From contig JAZBRS010000076.1 of the NCBI GenBank assembly GCA_037176725.1, positions 117,261,001-117,325,000 on the forward strand: a stretch of 64,000 nucleotides of DNA. The letters are read 5' to 3'. The translations under genes were made by a program, and so were the position numbers. The notes beneath the pieces were generated by a model, which did not search any database, had not been told where the DNA came from, and was given only the letters and a program-made list of their open reading frames with translations. The stretch comes from Posidonia oceanica. Taxonomy: Eukaryota; Streptophyta; Magnoliopsida; Alismatales; Posidoniaceae. Shown here one piece after another: positions 30,966 through 42,300 of this stretch (position 1 is its first letter; each line of letters begins with the position of its first letter).

Positions 30966-33821
30966 TGTTGACACCCCATTTTGACTGCTGGGAAGATGGT
31001 GGATTCTCTTGGAAGCTCACTTGGACTCTAGGATGGTTCTCTTTTTTTAAACCCACCCTAAAACCTCACAAAACCCCAAGACCTCCCAAAAACTCACCAA
31101 AACCCCACCTAAACCCCAAAACCATCACCCAACTTAAATCTAAGCCCAAAGCCCACACTTAGCCAAGGCCCAAGCCCAATTTTCAGCCTTTGGCCTCCTA
31201 CGCTCATTGGACGCAGGCCTGGGCTCGTCCAATGTTGGACGCAATCTGTGCTGGCGTCCAATGCGTCAGGAGTTGTGACGGCCGTCTCTGCCTCAGGCTC
31301 ACCGCCTCTGTCCACTCTGCCGCCCGTACCACACTTACTAGCCATCCCCTCACCCCACTACAGCCACCCACTAGCTACCAAGCCGAGTTAGTCTCCTGCC
31401 ACGGTGTCCGCGTCATTTCCTCTGCCGGCGGCCTTCCCGCTCTCACCACCCTCACTGCCACCGCCGCCTGCCACCGCGACTTTGGCGACCGCCGAACGAG
31501 CCCACTTACTCGCCTGACACCCCCGCGTGGCCTCCCACTCACAGTGACCTCTTCCCAAGCCCTGCCACCTTTGCCATGGCCTGCCACCGCTTGAGGAACC
31601 CAATGCTTGAACCCAAGAAAACACCTCACTTCACCGATTCACACAGACCACCACACTTGTTGTCAAGAGAATTGAGAGCCTCTAAGAGCTTGAGAGAACA
31701 GCCACGACCCTTCCTAAGCCTCCAGCCCACTCTCCCGACCTCCCAGCACCTCCCAGGAGCTCGCCGGAGTTGCCTCTACCGCCACTTTCCGCGTTGCTGG
31801 TCGTAGCTACAAATAGCCCATCCGAGTTGCAACCAGGTAGGTTCTCGCCTCCCTTAGCTCGTGCACATGTGTAGTAACGTGCCTAGATAGTTTTCACGCA
31901 CTCTAGCACAGTACACACCCCTCCCCACCTTGGCTTTTCGACCGCGAGGAGGAGGAGCTGGGTGGAGCAATCCACCCACCTATTTCTGACGCCAAGCATA
32001 TGGACATGCTCGTCGTCACCCACTCTTGCTTCCTAGCAAGTCACTTTGAGGTTTTCGGCCACTTTGGCCACTAATCTTGGCCAGGAAGCTTCCCGACGTG
32101 TTGGACACACTAGCTGGTGCGTCCAACATTGGACATGCCCAGAGGCAGCGTCCAACACCCAGCTGGTCCTTTATTAGTTTTTCTTTATTTTCTTGCCATG
32201 TTGCCATGATTTGGATGCTTTTATCTGTGGATTTATGTTGCATACTGTCTTCCATGCTTCCAGTTGCCATTATGCTTGTATCATGTTTCGATCCAAACTT
32301 GGATCCATGCTTTTACATCTGATTGCCTTTGCTGCTCTTCAGTCTTGGACGCAGGTGTGCTTTGCATCCTATGTTGGACACAGGTGTGCTCTGCATCCAA
32401 TGCCTCTGTTAGCTTACATATATTTTTGATGCTTGAATGTTGCATTTATCTTTGATACTTGCTTGCCATATTGCATGCCTTGGTCTGGCCTGTCTTCTGT
32501 GTCTGTGATGCATGTTTAGGTGGTTTTTAAGCTTAGATCCACCTTGCAGATTGGAGTACCTTTTTTATGCGTTGGATGCAGGTACACTCTGCATCCTATA
32601 TTCGACGCAGATGTACGCTGCGTCCTATGTTTCTGCTCATCTGCACATGCTTAAATGCTTGCATGATGTTTTTATCCTTATGTTTGCTTGATCCATGCTT
32701 ACATGCCTGAGGTTAGCCTATCTTTATGTTGTACCCAGCTAGAATGCATGTTTTCCAGATTGCATGGCTTCTGTTTGCCATCTGTCTGTGTTGGACGCCC
32801 TCTGGTCCTGCGTCCAACATTGGACGTAGGTCATAGCTGCGTCCAATACTTACAGATGGCTGAATGTCGTTTTAAAACGCTAATTTGGTTTCGCTCGCCA
32901 TTTCCCATGTTTTATTGCCTCTGATACATGCTTTGACACCTTTGCATGCTGCCAGACCCCCGTTTTGGTTTTGCCCCTTGCATCGCTTGTTTTCCCATGG
33001 CTTTTCCACCCTTGCTTTCTTTTTCCTTTGCATGTCGCTTGCATCGTGTAGTTTTACCCGGTTTATCGAATCCGTTTTCTTTCCCCTTTACTTGTTTTAC
33101 GCTTGCATCGTGTGGTTTTTACTCGGCTTTTCCACCTTTGTTTGCTTTCTCCTTTGCATGTCGACCTGCATTGCGTGGTTTTATCGACGTTTTGTTTTAT
33201 CGCCTGTACTTGCATTAGGGCAGTGTTGCTTACTGCTTGGAGTTCTCACGAACCAGGGTTCGCCCAATTCGAAACACAGGTAGCGCTGCTGAGCACATAG
33301 GTAGCACGTTTAATTTCCCATTCAGGCATTTGGGCATTGAAGTATTCATAGCATGGCATAGCACTTATCGCCCCCTGGGCGTACAGTTAAAGGCAAGCAC
33401 TTGCCGAAATTCCCGCAAAATGCGAGCATTAAGCCAAGAAAGACCGATTCCTCGGGCGTGTCGGAGGTGCCTAACACCTTCCCTACATGTAACAGGAGTC
33501 CTTACCTGTTCTCTGGCCTGCAGTGACCATTTTGCCCTCATCCTTGGCACGAGTCATTTATTTTGCATAGCATTACATTCATCTGCATGTTTTTCTATGC
33601 TTCTTTCCCTCGATTTTCCTCGTCTTCCCGATAATAGACTAGGTGGCGACTCCCTTTTGTCTTATCTTTATTTTATTCGTGTTTTCCTGGTATTTTCAAG
33701 TTGAGTTTCTTCTTGGATTCACTGCTGACCGCGGCTTCCCACCCTTTGTTACGCTACGATCGCGTCGCGAGCTATGGTAGCGTGCGAGGCCCACCGTGGG
33801 CCCGAGCGGCGGACGGTCACA
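30966..33821 (+). mobile_element. 3' LTR of element A
   Basis: Starts TGTTGACACCCCATTTTGAC and ends GGACGGTCACA, 2,856 bp. From 32100 on it is collinear with 1-2408. A GC-rich, stop-free-looking stretch at 31190-31800 has no protein signature. Contains five paired-palindrome dyads and the conserved block at 33466-33508. It interrupts the gag gene of element C. Confidence 0.9.
31206..32846 (+). repeat. Five 57-bp paired gapped-palindrome dyads in the 3' LTR of A
   Basis: Dyads at 31206-31262, 32100-32156, 32344-32400, 32571-32627 and 32790-32846. All measure 57 bp and have the same word TTGGACGCAG/CTGCGTCCAA with variable loops. Several arms have decayed by transitions relative to the 5' LTR. 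Confidence 0.8.
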
Positions 33822-34574
33822 CTTAGCATCCAACCTGTCCCTAGTTTTGCATCACTGATCCATGCTAGCGCTCGCGTGGAAAGGTTGCTGCTGAGTGCGA
33901 ACTTCCCCGCACTCACTGAATTCACGAAGCAAGCAACCGCCTCCAGCGGTAACAGCAGCACTAGCAACAACAAAGGCGACAATGACTCCAACGTCTGCCA
34001 CTACAAGAAGCCGACCGTCGCTTGCATTGATTCTCCTGCAGAGCCTGCCCCCGCAGCCAGCCAGCCCGGCTCTCAGCTTGCATCTGCACCTAGTTTTCCA
34101 CACACTACACAGAGCACCACCACCGTCAAGTCAGTGCATCACATCGCATCAGCTCGGCAAGGACGACAACCAGGGCAAAGGCGATCCCGTCGCAAGGAAA
34201 GCGAGTTCACTCCACTAGCTGAACCGCTAAATGACATCTTTCCCAAAGTTGCGTTGCTCCTGGAGCTCTTGGAGATTCGTCCACCAGCGGATCCTCTTCC
34301 GCAGTGGTATAAGACGAACATGTTTTGCAAGTTTCATCGAGCTGGCAAACACTCGACGAACAAATGCTTCACTCTCCAGAATGCCGTCCAGGATTTGATT
34401 GACAATGGGACCATTGCCATCAACACACAGGAGGCAGTGCACACACCTACACCTGCACACCCTAGCATAGCCAGCCTACGAGCTCCGAGGACTCTGGGAC
34501 CTCAGGGGTCTATTTTCTTGCTCCTATCCTTGCTGATACCAACCCGTCCTCGATGGATCCCTCTGATCATTTGA
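33822..34574 (+). pseudogene. gag: Gag-like protein of element C, 5' part removed by element A
   Basis: The frame enters from the LTR of A by chance; the genuine part starts at 33822 and ends at TGA 34572. It encodes a Ser/Thr/Ala-rich section, then FTPLAEPLNDIFPKVALLL, LEIRPPADPLPQWY and the variant knuckle CKFHRAGKHSTNKC (C-x2-H-x4-H-x4-C), then FTLQNAVQDLIDNGTI. The order and spacing match gag of element A. The 250 visible codons are uninterrupted, unlike A. The 5' half lies on the other side of element A. Confidence 0.75.
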
Positions 34575-36111
34575 TTTCTTCTCCTGCTTTTTCCTAGCCT
34601 TGTTCGCGCGGGGGGGGGGGGGTGGCCTAGAACTTGCCTGTCTGCCGAGCACCGGCCCGAGTCTGCATGCACAACATCCTAGATCCCAACAGAAGCACGG
34701 ATCAACAGTAGCACAGACAATGGCAGTCTCAACGACCACAATAGTACTGCAAGCAGCAAATAATGGGGACTAATGCTGTATCCTTTGTTTGTTTCCTTTT
34801 TGCATTCATTTTCTTTCGAAAACTGAAAAACACAAAAAAATCAAAAAAGCAAATACAAAAACACAAAAATCAAAAAGATCAGAAAAACCTAATGGTAATA
34901 AAAAAACATCATGCATGCCAATCATTGGCCCGATGAGGAAATCGGAAAAGCAAGCCTGCTGGAAGGAGAGAGTCATCTCTTCTCAACCGACACTACCTAG
35001 ATAACCAAGTAAGTGAGAGAGCCACCATCCATTGAGAGTAGGATGAAGTGTCTAAATTCCGTGCGGGGCCTGCACCTCCAAGAGGGAGAAGAAAAATGCT
35101 AGGGCGACTGAGAGAGTGAGCCTGAAAAGAATACAAATTCGCATGGGCATAAAAGAAAACATGCAGACAGAAGGCGAAGACAGAAGTCAACCCAAGAGAG
35201 TGACGTGCGGATTAGCTTTATCCCCACCACACCTTGGAGAGGAGTCGGAGCATGCGCCTGGACAACCCCCATCTCTAGAGGGACTAGACATCCCTCCCTA
35301 CAACAAAAGCCTCCAGCCCAGACCAGGCACCTATTTACCTCCAAGTCAAGGATAGAGCGAACCCAAGCGTCCGTGAGAGAGTAGAAAAGAAGAAAAATCT
35401 CAAAAGAGCAGGTGTAGGGCCCAAAAGAGTTTGGCACGGAGTCTGATCCATCACTCACTGAGAGCTTGAGTGTCACCACCCACCAAGGAGAGCCACCCAC
35501 AACTTGTGAGTCCTGATAGGGTCAATTGAGTCGAGGGTTTCGTCCTCTTTTCAGCAGGCATAAATACTTTCCAGCATAACTGAGGGCAGATAAATAAAAA
35601 ATCACCCCTTAATCAATCATCTTGCTTGAACACAGCTATCTGCTTGCATATGCATAACCTTGCAGGATCTACTTCAGCATTTCGGACCAGGGGCACGACA
35701 GTTGCTTCCTAGTCAAGGCACATGCATCAGAGCACTCTCAGAATAGACCTGTGACAGCCCATAGCACAAACCCTGCATCCTCCATTAGAAAACAGATACG
35801 CTGCACCCAACGCGACTGCAAGTCCAAAACAGCACTGCAGACATTCCATGTCCTGCAAACGTCAGGTGCAGACATCGAGCATACAGCAAGTTGCGATAGC
35901 ATTCTCCCAACAAGCAGACAACAATCAACCAACCCGCCCTAGAGGTGAGCATCAACAAACAAGCATCATCCGGTGCCTCAGCCAGTATTCAGCAGCAATG
36001 GTCCAGGAGCACCTGTAGACTGGCCCCCTCGGCAGACTTCTTCTTGGCAGAACTGTACGGCTTGGCCCCCCACATCCTTGTCTCCTCGCCTTGTTCGCCC
36101 GCAAGGTGAAC
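34575..36111 (+). other. Non-coding internal region of element C
   Basis: Contains a run of 13 G (34610-34622), an A-rich section (34800-34910) that parallels 27590-27790 of element A, and unrecognised small open frames. No pol motifs. Confidence 0.5.
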
Positions 36112-37216
36112 TAATGAGTGCATAATTATGTAATTCATAGACTAAATTGTTAGATCTATTTGCATAAATATATGTGCTTCCGGACTAATCCTTTTAGGAA
36201 TTTATCAAAAGTATTCAGTCAAAGTAATAGTCACATAATTCATGCATATGTCATTCCCATTCACGTTTATAAATAATGCTTCTCGAGGGTGTTTTATGCA
36301 ATTTGTGCAGGAACCAGGTTATTAGACAAATTAATAAAGGAGAAGCAAAAATTGGACACAAATCCGTCGGAGGTACTCAAGAAAGATAAATCCCGAAAAT
36401 CAAGTTCTTAACAGATACGGGATAAAATTCAAATAAATACGAGATTTCGAATCAGCACAATCTGGGAGATACGGGCGCCTCCCAGGCACCAATTAGCAAT
36501 TTGGGTGCCTTCGAGGCACCCAGATTTGATATCTTTGATTGATTCTTCCGTGTGGATCAAGATGACGACGTATCTTTTATGAATTTGAATTGAATATTTG
36601 TCAAATGAATCGGATTTATTTCCGAACCGAGATTAACCTTGTAAGTCTATAAATAGACCCAATGTGTTGGGGGAGGGGGAGATTCTACTTGGTATACTTC
36701 TTCTCTAGGGTCTTCTTCCTCTCTTGCATGTGTGGGATTTCTCTGGTGTAACTTAGGATATAGGTTCTTCTTGTCTTTTCTTTCATACAAGCTTTATAAT
36801 ATCAAATTTCAAGCAATGGTAATTTCATTTTCTCTCTAAGATTTATTGTCCTTCTCCATCTCTTTTACCTCTTTCTTTAATTTAGCCATTGTCTTTTATT
36901 ATTAGTTTAGATTTATCTTCTCCATCTCTTCTACCTCTTTCTTTAATTTAGTCATTGTCTTTTACAATTTGTTTAGATTTAATCATGTTATTGCTTTCAT
37001 AATTTAGAATAATTTCGTGTAGTCATGTTCTTTTAGTTTTTATCTTGTTTTTATTAGTGTAAACAACTCTCTCCACCAATTTACGTTCTTCTTCGAGTGA
37101 ATATTTACGTCGAGATTTTGAGAAACGAGACCAAGTCTCTGTGGTTTGACTCCCTCTTGTCCTTACTACGTGTTGGCACCGTGCACTTGCGGATTTAAAG
37201 TTTCTTCGATTTTACA
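36112..37216 (+). mobile_element. S1: AT-rich solo LTR inside element C
   Basis: The segment interrupts GC-richer element C sequence. It shares with S2 (57958-59202, opposite strand) the TGAG(T/C)GCA-like start, the CTCGAGG-GTGTTTTATGCAATT section with a GCAGGAAC motif, a TATA box (CTATAAATAG near 36650; CTATAAAAGG in S2) and an ending with GTGCACTTGC. These are LTR features. No internal region is attached, so both look like solo LTRs. Proposed ends are T-AATGAG and TTTTACA; flanks TGAAC and TCGAAC are only an approximate duplication. Family possibly Athila-like, from memory. Confidence 0.6.
36473..36521 (+). repeat. 49-bp palindrome pair in S1
   Basis: Two hairpins: GGGCGCCTCCCAGGCACC, then 12 bases, then GGGTGCCTTCGAGGCACCC, the latter a perfect 7-bp inverted repeat with a five-base loop. 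S2 has a comparable nested palindrome at about 58877-58915 (GGACGCC...GGCGTCC). Confidence 0.7.
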
Positions 37217-37341
37217 TCGAACACGAACCCATCGGCGTCTCGGTACCAGGGGCATGATAGCTGCTCTTACGGTATCGTCCCTCATTGCCAAGGACATCTT
37301 GGTTGTCTTTTGGCATCGATACCCTATCCCTTGTCATCGCT

Positions 37342-37734
37342 AAGTCTGTGGACTTGTCGACATCCTATTTTGCCTGTGTCAGATCTTTGGATCTATCGAT
37401 ATCCTTCCTGCGCCAAGTCTTCGGACTTGTCGATACCCTGTTCCTTCCTGTGCCAAGTCTTCGGACTTGTCAATACTCTGTTCCTGCCTGTGCCAAGTTT
37501 TCGGACTTGTCGATATCCTACCCTTGCTGTGCCAGATCTTCGGATCTGTCGATATCCCTTGTCGTCGCCAAGTCTGCGGACTTGTCGATATTCTGTTCCT
37601 ACCTGCGCCAAGTTTTCGGACTTATTGATGTCCTACCCTTGCTGCGCCAGATCTTCGGATCTGTCAATATCCTGCCTACGCCAAGTTCTCGGACTTGTCG
37701 ATATCCTCTTCCTGTCGTCGTTTGGCCTTCGGAC
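37342..37734 (+). repeat. Array of eleven TTCG-loop hairpins, period 34-40 bp
   Basis: Cores start at 37342, 37381, 37415, 37455, 37495, 37534, 37570, 37610, 37649, 37683 and 37723. Two stem types occur: AAGTC-TTCG-GACTT and AGATC-TTCG-GATCT. The second differs from the first at paired positions so that pairing is kept. Each core is followed by (G)TCGATATCC or a variant. The last unit has another stem (GGCC-TTCG-GACC). The four-base loop is TTCG in most units (TGTG, TTTG, TGCG, TCTCG-like variants in some). In RNA this would be a UUCG tetraloop, a very stable type. Confidence 0.8.
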
Positions 37735-37762
37735 CAGCTGGTATCCCCTTTTCCTTTGTTCG

Positions 37763-38110
37763 GGCTGGCAGCCCTAACTGCTTGGTTGACACCTGTCATA
37801 CTGTCTAGACCCTTTTCTCCTTCGGGCTAGTAGCCCTAACTGCTCGGATGACACCCGTCAAACTGTCTGGCATTCTTTCCCGATGCCAGGAGCGTTTCAG
37901 CTGCCCCTGGTATCATCTGTCTGATACTAGGGGCATCTTTTTCGCTGTCTTTGGTATCATGCACTCAGCTCCTTCGGGCTGGCAGCCCTAACTACCCAGA
38001 TGACATCCGTTATAGTGTTTGGCGTCGCGGGCGGCAAGCATGATAGTCATGTCTAGAGTCCTCCTCCGGGCTGGCAGCCCTAACTGCCCGGACGGCAAGC
38101 ACGTTAGTCT
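37763..38110 (+). repeat. GGGCTGGCAGCCC repeats in element C
   Basis: Units at about 37763, 37812, 37976 and 38068, same core and TAACT-G-CCCGG tail as in element A. Their position between gag and polypurine tract is the same in both elements. Confidence 0.65.
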
Positions 38111-38610
38111 TGTCTGGTGCCCCTCTTTGCGCAAGTTTGGATTAGCTGCCAACTTGTCGCTCGGCATCGCATTGCATCCTTTTTATCATTTCTTTGCATC
38201 TCATCGCATCATTACATCACTTTACATCACATTTGCATCACATACACCGCTCAGCGCACAGCATCAGCATCACCTTCGCTTAGAGGAGAGCTCAGTGAAT
38301 GGCACCCCTGCGTTTGAGTCGTACCCTGCTCAGTGCAAGCATCATTAGCATCATCCGTAGCAGCATCGCGTGAGCCCGTACGCATACCCTGATGGAGTTC
38401 AGCACACATGAACACCAGCATCCGCATTGCATAATCAGCATCCGCATTCTAGCTCTTGCATCAGCATTTGCATCGTGGCAACGAGTCACGACTTTTGGTG
38501 TATCCACCGAATACCTGACTCATGTCGACAGCGGCACCTGGCTCTCACCGGCGTCAAGTGGGGTGTCTTGTCAACCCTGAGCCACGGTCTTGCTATGCTT
38601 AACCTCGTTC
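38111..38610 (+). other. 3' internal end of element C
   Basis: Non-coding; 38475-38610 parallels 30820-30952 of element A (shared GCAACGAGTCACGA-like start, GTATCCACCGAATA, GTGGGGTGTC). Many ATTGCATC and CATCAGCAT short repeats. Nothing coding. Confidence 0.55.
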
Positions 38611-38623
38611 AGGGAGGGGCATC
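38611..38623 (+). other. Polypurine tract of element C
   Basis: AGGGAGGGGCATC directly before TGTAGACACCCC. Confidence 0.88.
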
Positions 38624-41106
38624 TGTAGACACCCCATTTTTGATCCTTTGTGTTGGTGGTTTCCTCTCCTTAAACCCACACCCATTTTCACAACCAAACC
38701 GTAGAAACACCCATTTTCCAACCAAACCCTAGAAATTAAACCCATAATCCCACAACACCAAAACCCTTTCTTCCCCTTTCAAACCAAAGCCCAACTCCAT
38801 TCAAGCCCACTACAAGGCCCACGACCCCACTCACTGCATAATTCCCCTCTTGTGGCCTTAAACTCATTTTTCCCTCCACCACTCACTACATCACAGTTTC
38901 CCACTCCAATCTCACTGCACTCACACACCACGGCACCCAACCCAATCTCACACTCAGCACAACCCCACGAACCCCATTTATGCACTTCCACCAACCTGCA
39001 GCCCATTTGATCCACACAGTAGCACTCACACCACCTCACACCATTGCACACTTCCTTCACCATTTTTACACCCACGACTAATTGCCATCACCACTTGATT
39101 CTGCATCCACAACCTCTGTAGATTCCCCACCTTCTCTGCCACACCAACCACACCTCTTGCCACCACCACGATCTTGGCCGACCATTTCACAATCCTAGAT
39201 CTACATCAATGGCAGCCATTGCTTCCACCACCAATAAAACAGTGTCATGGCATCCCATTGCTCCGGTTGGCCTCCCCATTGCATCCAGGTAGCTCCCTCC
39301 AACCCTGGCAACTTGCCCAGCCCACAATCCAACTCGCCAAGCCACCACCATCCTCTTCTCCGGTGAGCCTACAACCCAAACAACCGCAGCAACCCATTCA
39401 TAGCAAACACTCATCCTCTTAATCCAAAACCAATTCAACAACTCCTTGGTCACTCACTAGCATCACAGCAGCCCATTCCACGCTCGAACATCACCGGATG
39501 CTCACCGCAGCCCCTGCATCTCTGGTCATCTTCCCTGATGACCCAACATTTGCAGTTCACTTCCGCTCTAGCATCAGCACCCCTGCGTTTCATCCAAACG
39601 TCCACCATCGCTTTACGAGTGCGTCCCAGTGCTGCCGAGCTTCCGCCGTCGCGTCCAGCAGCACCGTCGCCTGGAGCAACAGAGACCACGACCACCCGAC
39701 GTCGACAACCTCCTCCAGCCACGGTTTCAGGTAAGAGACCTCTCCCTGAATATCATAGGAATCCTCTCTTGCTTCCTAGGCCTTTAGATGCATGTTTTAT
39801 ATCTGTTTACCTTGGTTTTACCCTCGCCGGCTTTTGTCTTCTTCTCCGGCGATGGCTCGTCGACAGAAAATGCACTTCGCCACGACAGACAACCGCCACC
39901 CCTCTGGATCACTTTCGAGTGACCTCCAGACTTTGTGCATCTCGTCCGAGCCTCGCCTACGCTCCTCCGTGGCCTCCAGCACTGCCGTCGGCCGGAGCGA
40001 CACCTGTCACGACCCACCGACGTCGGGGGAGTGCCACGAGCAGTGCCGCGCCTGGGTGAGACCTCCCTCACCTCTAGGACCTCCTCCTCCGACTTCCAAG
40101 CCTTTCTCTTTGGCCGTAGACCCTCTGGTTCGCCGCAGCGACCTAGCTCTGGTGTCCTACCCTTCCGGTAGTGGCTCCGTCGGCCGTGCGAGGCCGTCTG
40201 GCCTTTGAGCATGGCTAGGAGCCACTATCTGGCCTCCCCTCCTCTCCTCTTTCTCTCCGCGAGCTCGCAGCACCTCCTCGGCGTCGGACGAAGCCTTTGT
40301 CAGCATTCTTCTCCAGCTCCAGCGACGCAAGACTTTTCTTCGGTGAGTCAACTGCGCCATCACAGCGCCTGCAACTACCTTCTCTCTGCCTGCACAGCAC
40401 CACTGGATCACCCTCAGGCCTCTCCCGTCGTCGTCGAGTGCAAAGCGCCCCTCTAGCAAGCTGGCAACCTCCTTTGCCGGCGCATCCTTCTTCTCCGGTG
40501 AGTTCCCCGAGCCAGCACTGTTCATTTATTTCATTTAAACCATCATTTCATTTAAATGCATTAAAACTATATTGCATTCAGCTCTCATTACATTTACGTC
40601 CTGCATTTTTATTATATTACAGTTAAGTCCAACATGCATTGCATTACATTTAAATCGCATTAAAAACCATACTGCATTATCTTTAGGTCTTGCATTTTAT
40701 TTTATTTGCATAACAGTTCAGCATGCATTGCATTCCATTTAAGTTGCATTTTAAACCATATTGCATTTATGCTTGCATTGCATTTAAATCCTGCATTGTA
40801 GTTTTATTGCATGTGGGTCCTACTGTTAACTGCATTGCATTTAGGTCACATTACAGTTAGGTCCTGCATGTTTATTTTATTGCATATAGGTCCAGCAGCT
40901 ACATGTATTGCATCAGAACCAAATTGCATCTTTCCCACATTGCATTTAGGTCCTACATGTTTATTATATTGTATATAGGTCCAACTGTTGCATTGACAGC
41001 ACTTTAGTTACATTGCAGTTGGGTCCAGCAGCTTTGTTTTATTACTTTTAGGTCTAGAATCTAAACATTTGTATGCGTTGCATTTATACTGACTTTGCTC
41101 TTAGGT
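38624..41106 (+). mobile_element. 3' LTR of element C, first part
   Basis: Begins TGTAGACACCCCATTTTTGA after the polypurine tract. The stretch to about 39400 is C/A-rich; 39500-40500 is GC-rich with chance open frames lacking any domain; then GCATTTAGGTCC repeats begin. The LTR is broken at 41107-47293 by solo LTR D and resumes at 47294. Without D it is about 3.8 kb. Confidence 0.8.
40530..41100 (+). repeat. GCATTTAGGTCC repeats in LTR C
   Basis: A short unit around TTGCATTTAGGTCCTGCATT recurs at variable spacing; it resumes at 47294-47730 beyond solo LTR D. The same words occur reverse-complemented in D at 43080-44070 (GGACCTAAATGCAATTTT). D and C LTRs therefore share this repeat although D is inserted in C. 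Confidence 0.75.
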
Positions 41107-41111
41107 CCTGC
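41107..41111. repeat. Target-site duplication of solo LTR D (left)
   Basis: CCTGC, repeated exactly at 47289-47293. Confidence 0.85.
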
Positions 41112-41820
41112 TGTAGTAATCCCAATCAGAATCAGGCTTACTATTAGCGGCTAAGTCCGAGGAGGAGGGCTCAACTCGAAAACACTTAAAACAGAGGAGA
41201 AAAGATAAGAAAAGAAGAAGATAAGACAATTCAGAGTCGCCACCGTGTCTATTATCGGGAGACAAGGAAAACCGGGGAAATGCATGAGTTAACACGCAAA
41301 ACCAAGCAAGAAATGCAAAGCAAAGCAATGTAAAGGAAAACAAATGCAAATACATGCAAATGAGATGACTCATGCCTAGGATGAGGGCGATATGGTCATT
41401 ACGGGCCAAAAGACTGGGCAAGGACTCCTGTTACGTGCGGGGAAGGTGTTAGGCACCCCTGACACGCCCGAGAATCGGTCTTTCTAGGCTTACGCTCGCA
41501 TACGCAGGGAAATGCAGATTGGAATGCCTAAATGCCAATGAATGCCAAAATGAATGCTCATAGGTGTGCTCTAAGTAGTTGGATGCAATGCAAGGAAAGT
41601 AAACGTGCAGTCTAAGTGCTCAGCAGCGCTGTCTATGTTCCGAACCGGGCGAAACCTGGCTCGTGAGAACTCCAGGCAGTAAGCATCACTGCCCTATATG
41701 CAAATGCAAGCGGAAAAGCAAAACAGCGGTAAGACCAAGCAATGCAGGCGACATGCAGAGGAAAACGGCATAAGACGCGAAATAATGCAAGAAACGAGAG
41801 CGGCACGCAAAACGGTGCAA

Positions 41821-42300
41821 GAAAACAAGATCGGCACTCAAAACAGTGCCAGAAACAAAGCGGGCACGCGAAACGGTGCCAAAAGCGAAGCGGGCACGCA
41901 AAATGGTGCCAAAAACAAAGCGGGCACGCAAAACGGTGCCAAAGACAAAGCGGGCACGCAAAACAGTGCCAAAAACAAAGCGGGCACGCGAAACGGTGCC
42001 AAAAGCGAAGCGGGCACGCAAAACGGTGCCAAAAACAAAGCGAGCACGCGAAACGGTGCCAAAAGCAAAGCGGGCACGCAAAACGGTGTCAAAGACAAAG
42101 CGGGCACGCAAAACGGTGCTAAAAGCAAAGCGGGCACGCAAAACGGTGCCAAAAGCAAAGCGGGCACGCAAAACGGTGCCAAAAGCAAAGCGGGCACGCA
42201 AAACGATGCCAAAAGCAAAGCGAGCACGCAAAACGGTGCCAAAAACAAAGCGGGCACGCAAAACGGTGCTAAAGACAAAGCGGACACGCAAAATGGTGCC
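41821..42300 (-). repeat. 30-bp minisatellite, 16 copies
   Basis: Unit AAAAGCAAAGCGGGCACGCA followed by AAACGGTGCC. All copies I followed are exactly 30 bp with no insertion or deletion; they differ by substitutions, chiefly AAGCGAAG/AACAAAG/GACAAAG variants. Each unit has the inverted repeat GGCAC/GTGCC around eight bases. Being a multiple of three, the array keeps several frames open on both strands. Confidence 0.92.

Noticed and set aside
33774..33821. Start of gag C at 33774
   Set aside because: These 48 bases belong to the 3' LTR of element A; the frame joins by chance.
34610..34622. Run of 13 G as a quadruplex signal
   Set aside because: A single homopolymer run in a decayed element; could also be an assembly artefact.
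37342..37734. CRISPR-like array
   Set aside because: Repeats and intervals are too short and too variable, the genome is a plant's, and the units are hairpins with covarying stems.
39187..40626. Overlapping open frames on both strands in LTR C
   Set aside because: Mutually overlapping, Pro/Ser-rich and without motifs; best explained by high GC content.
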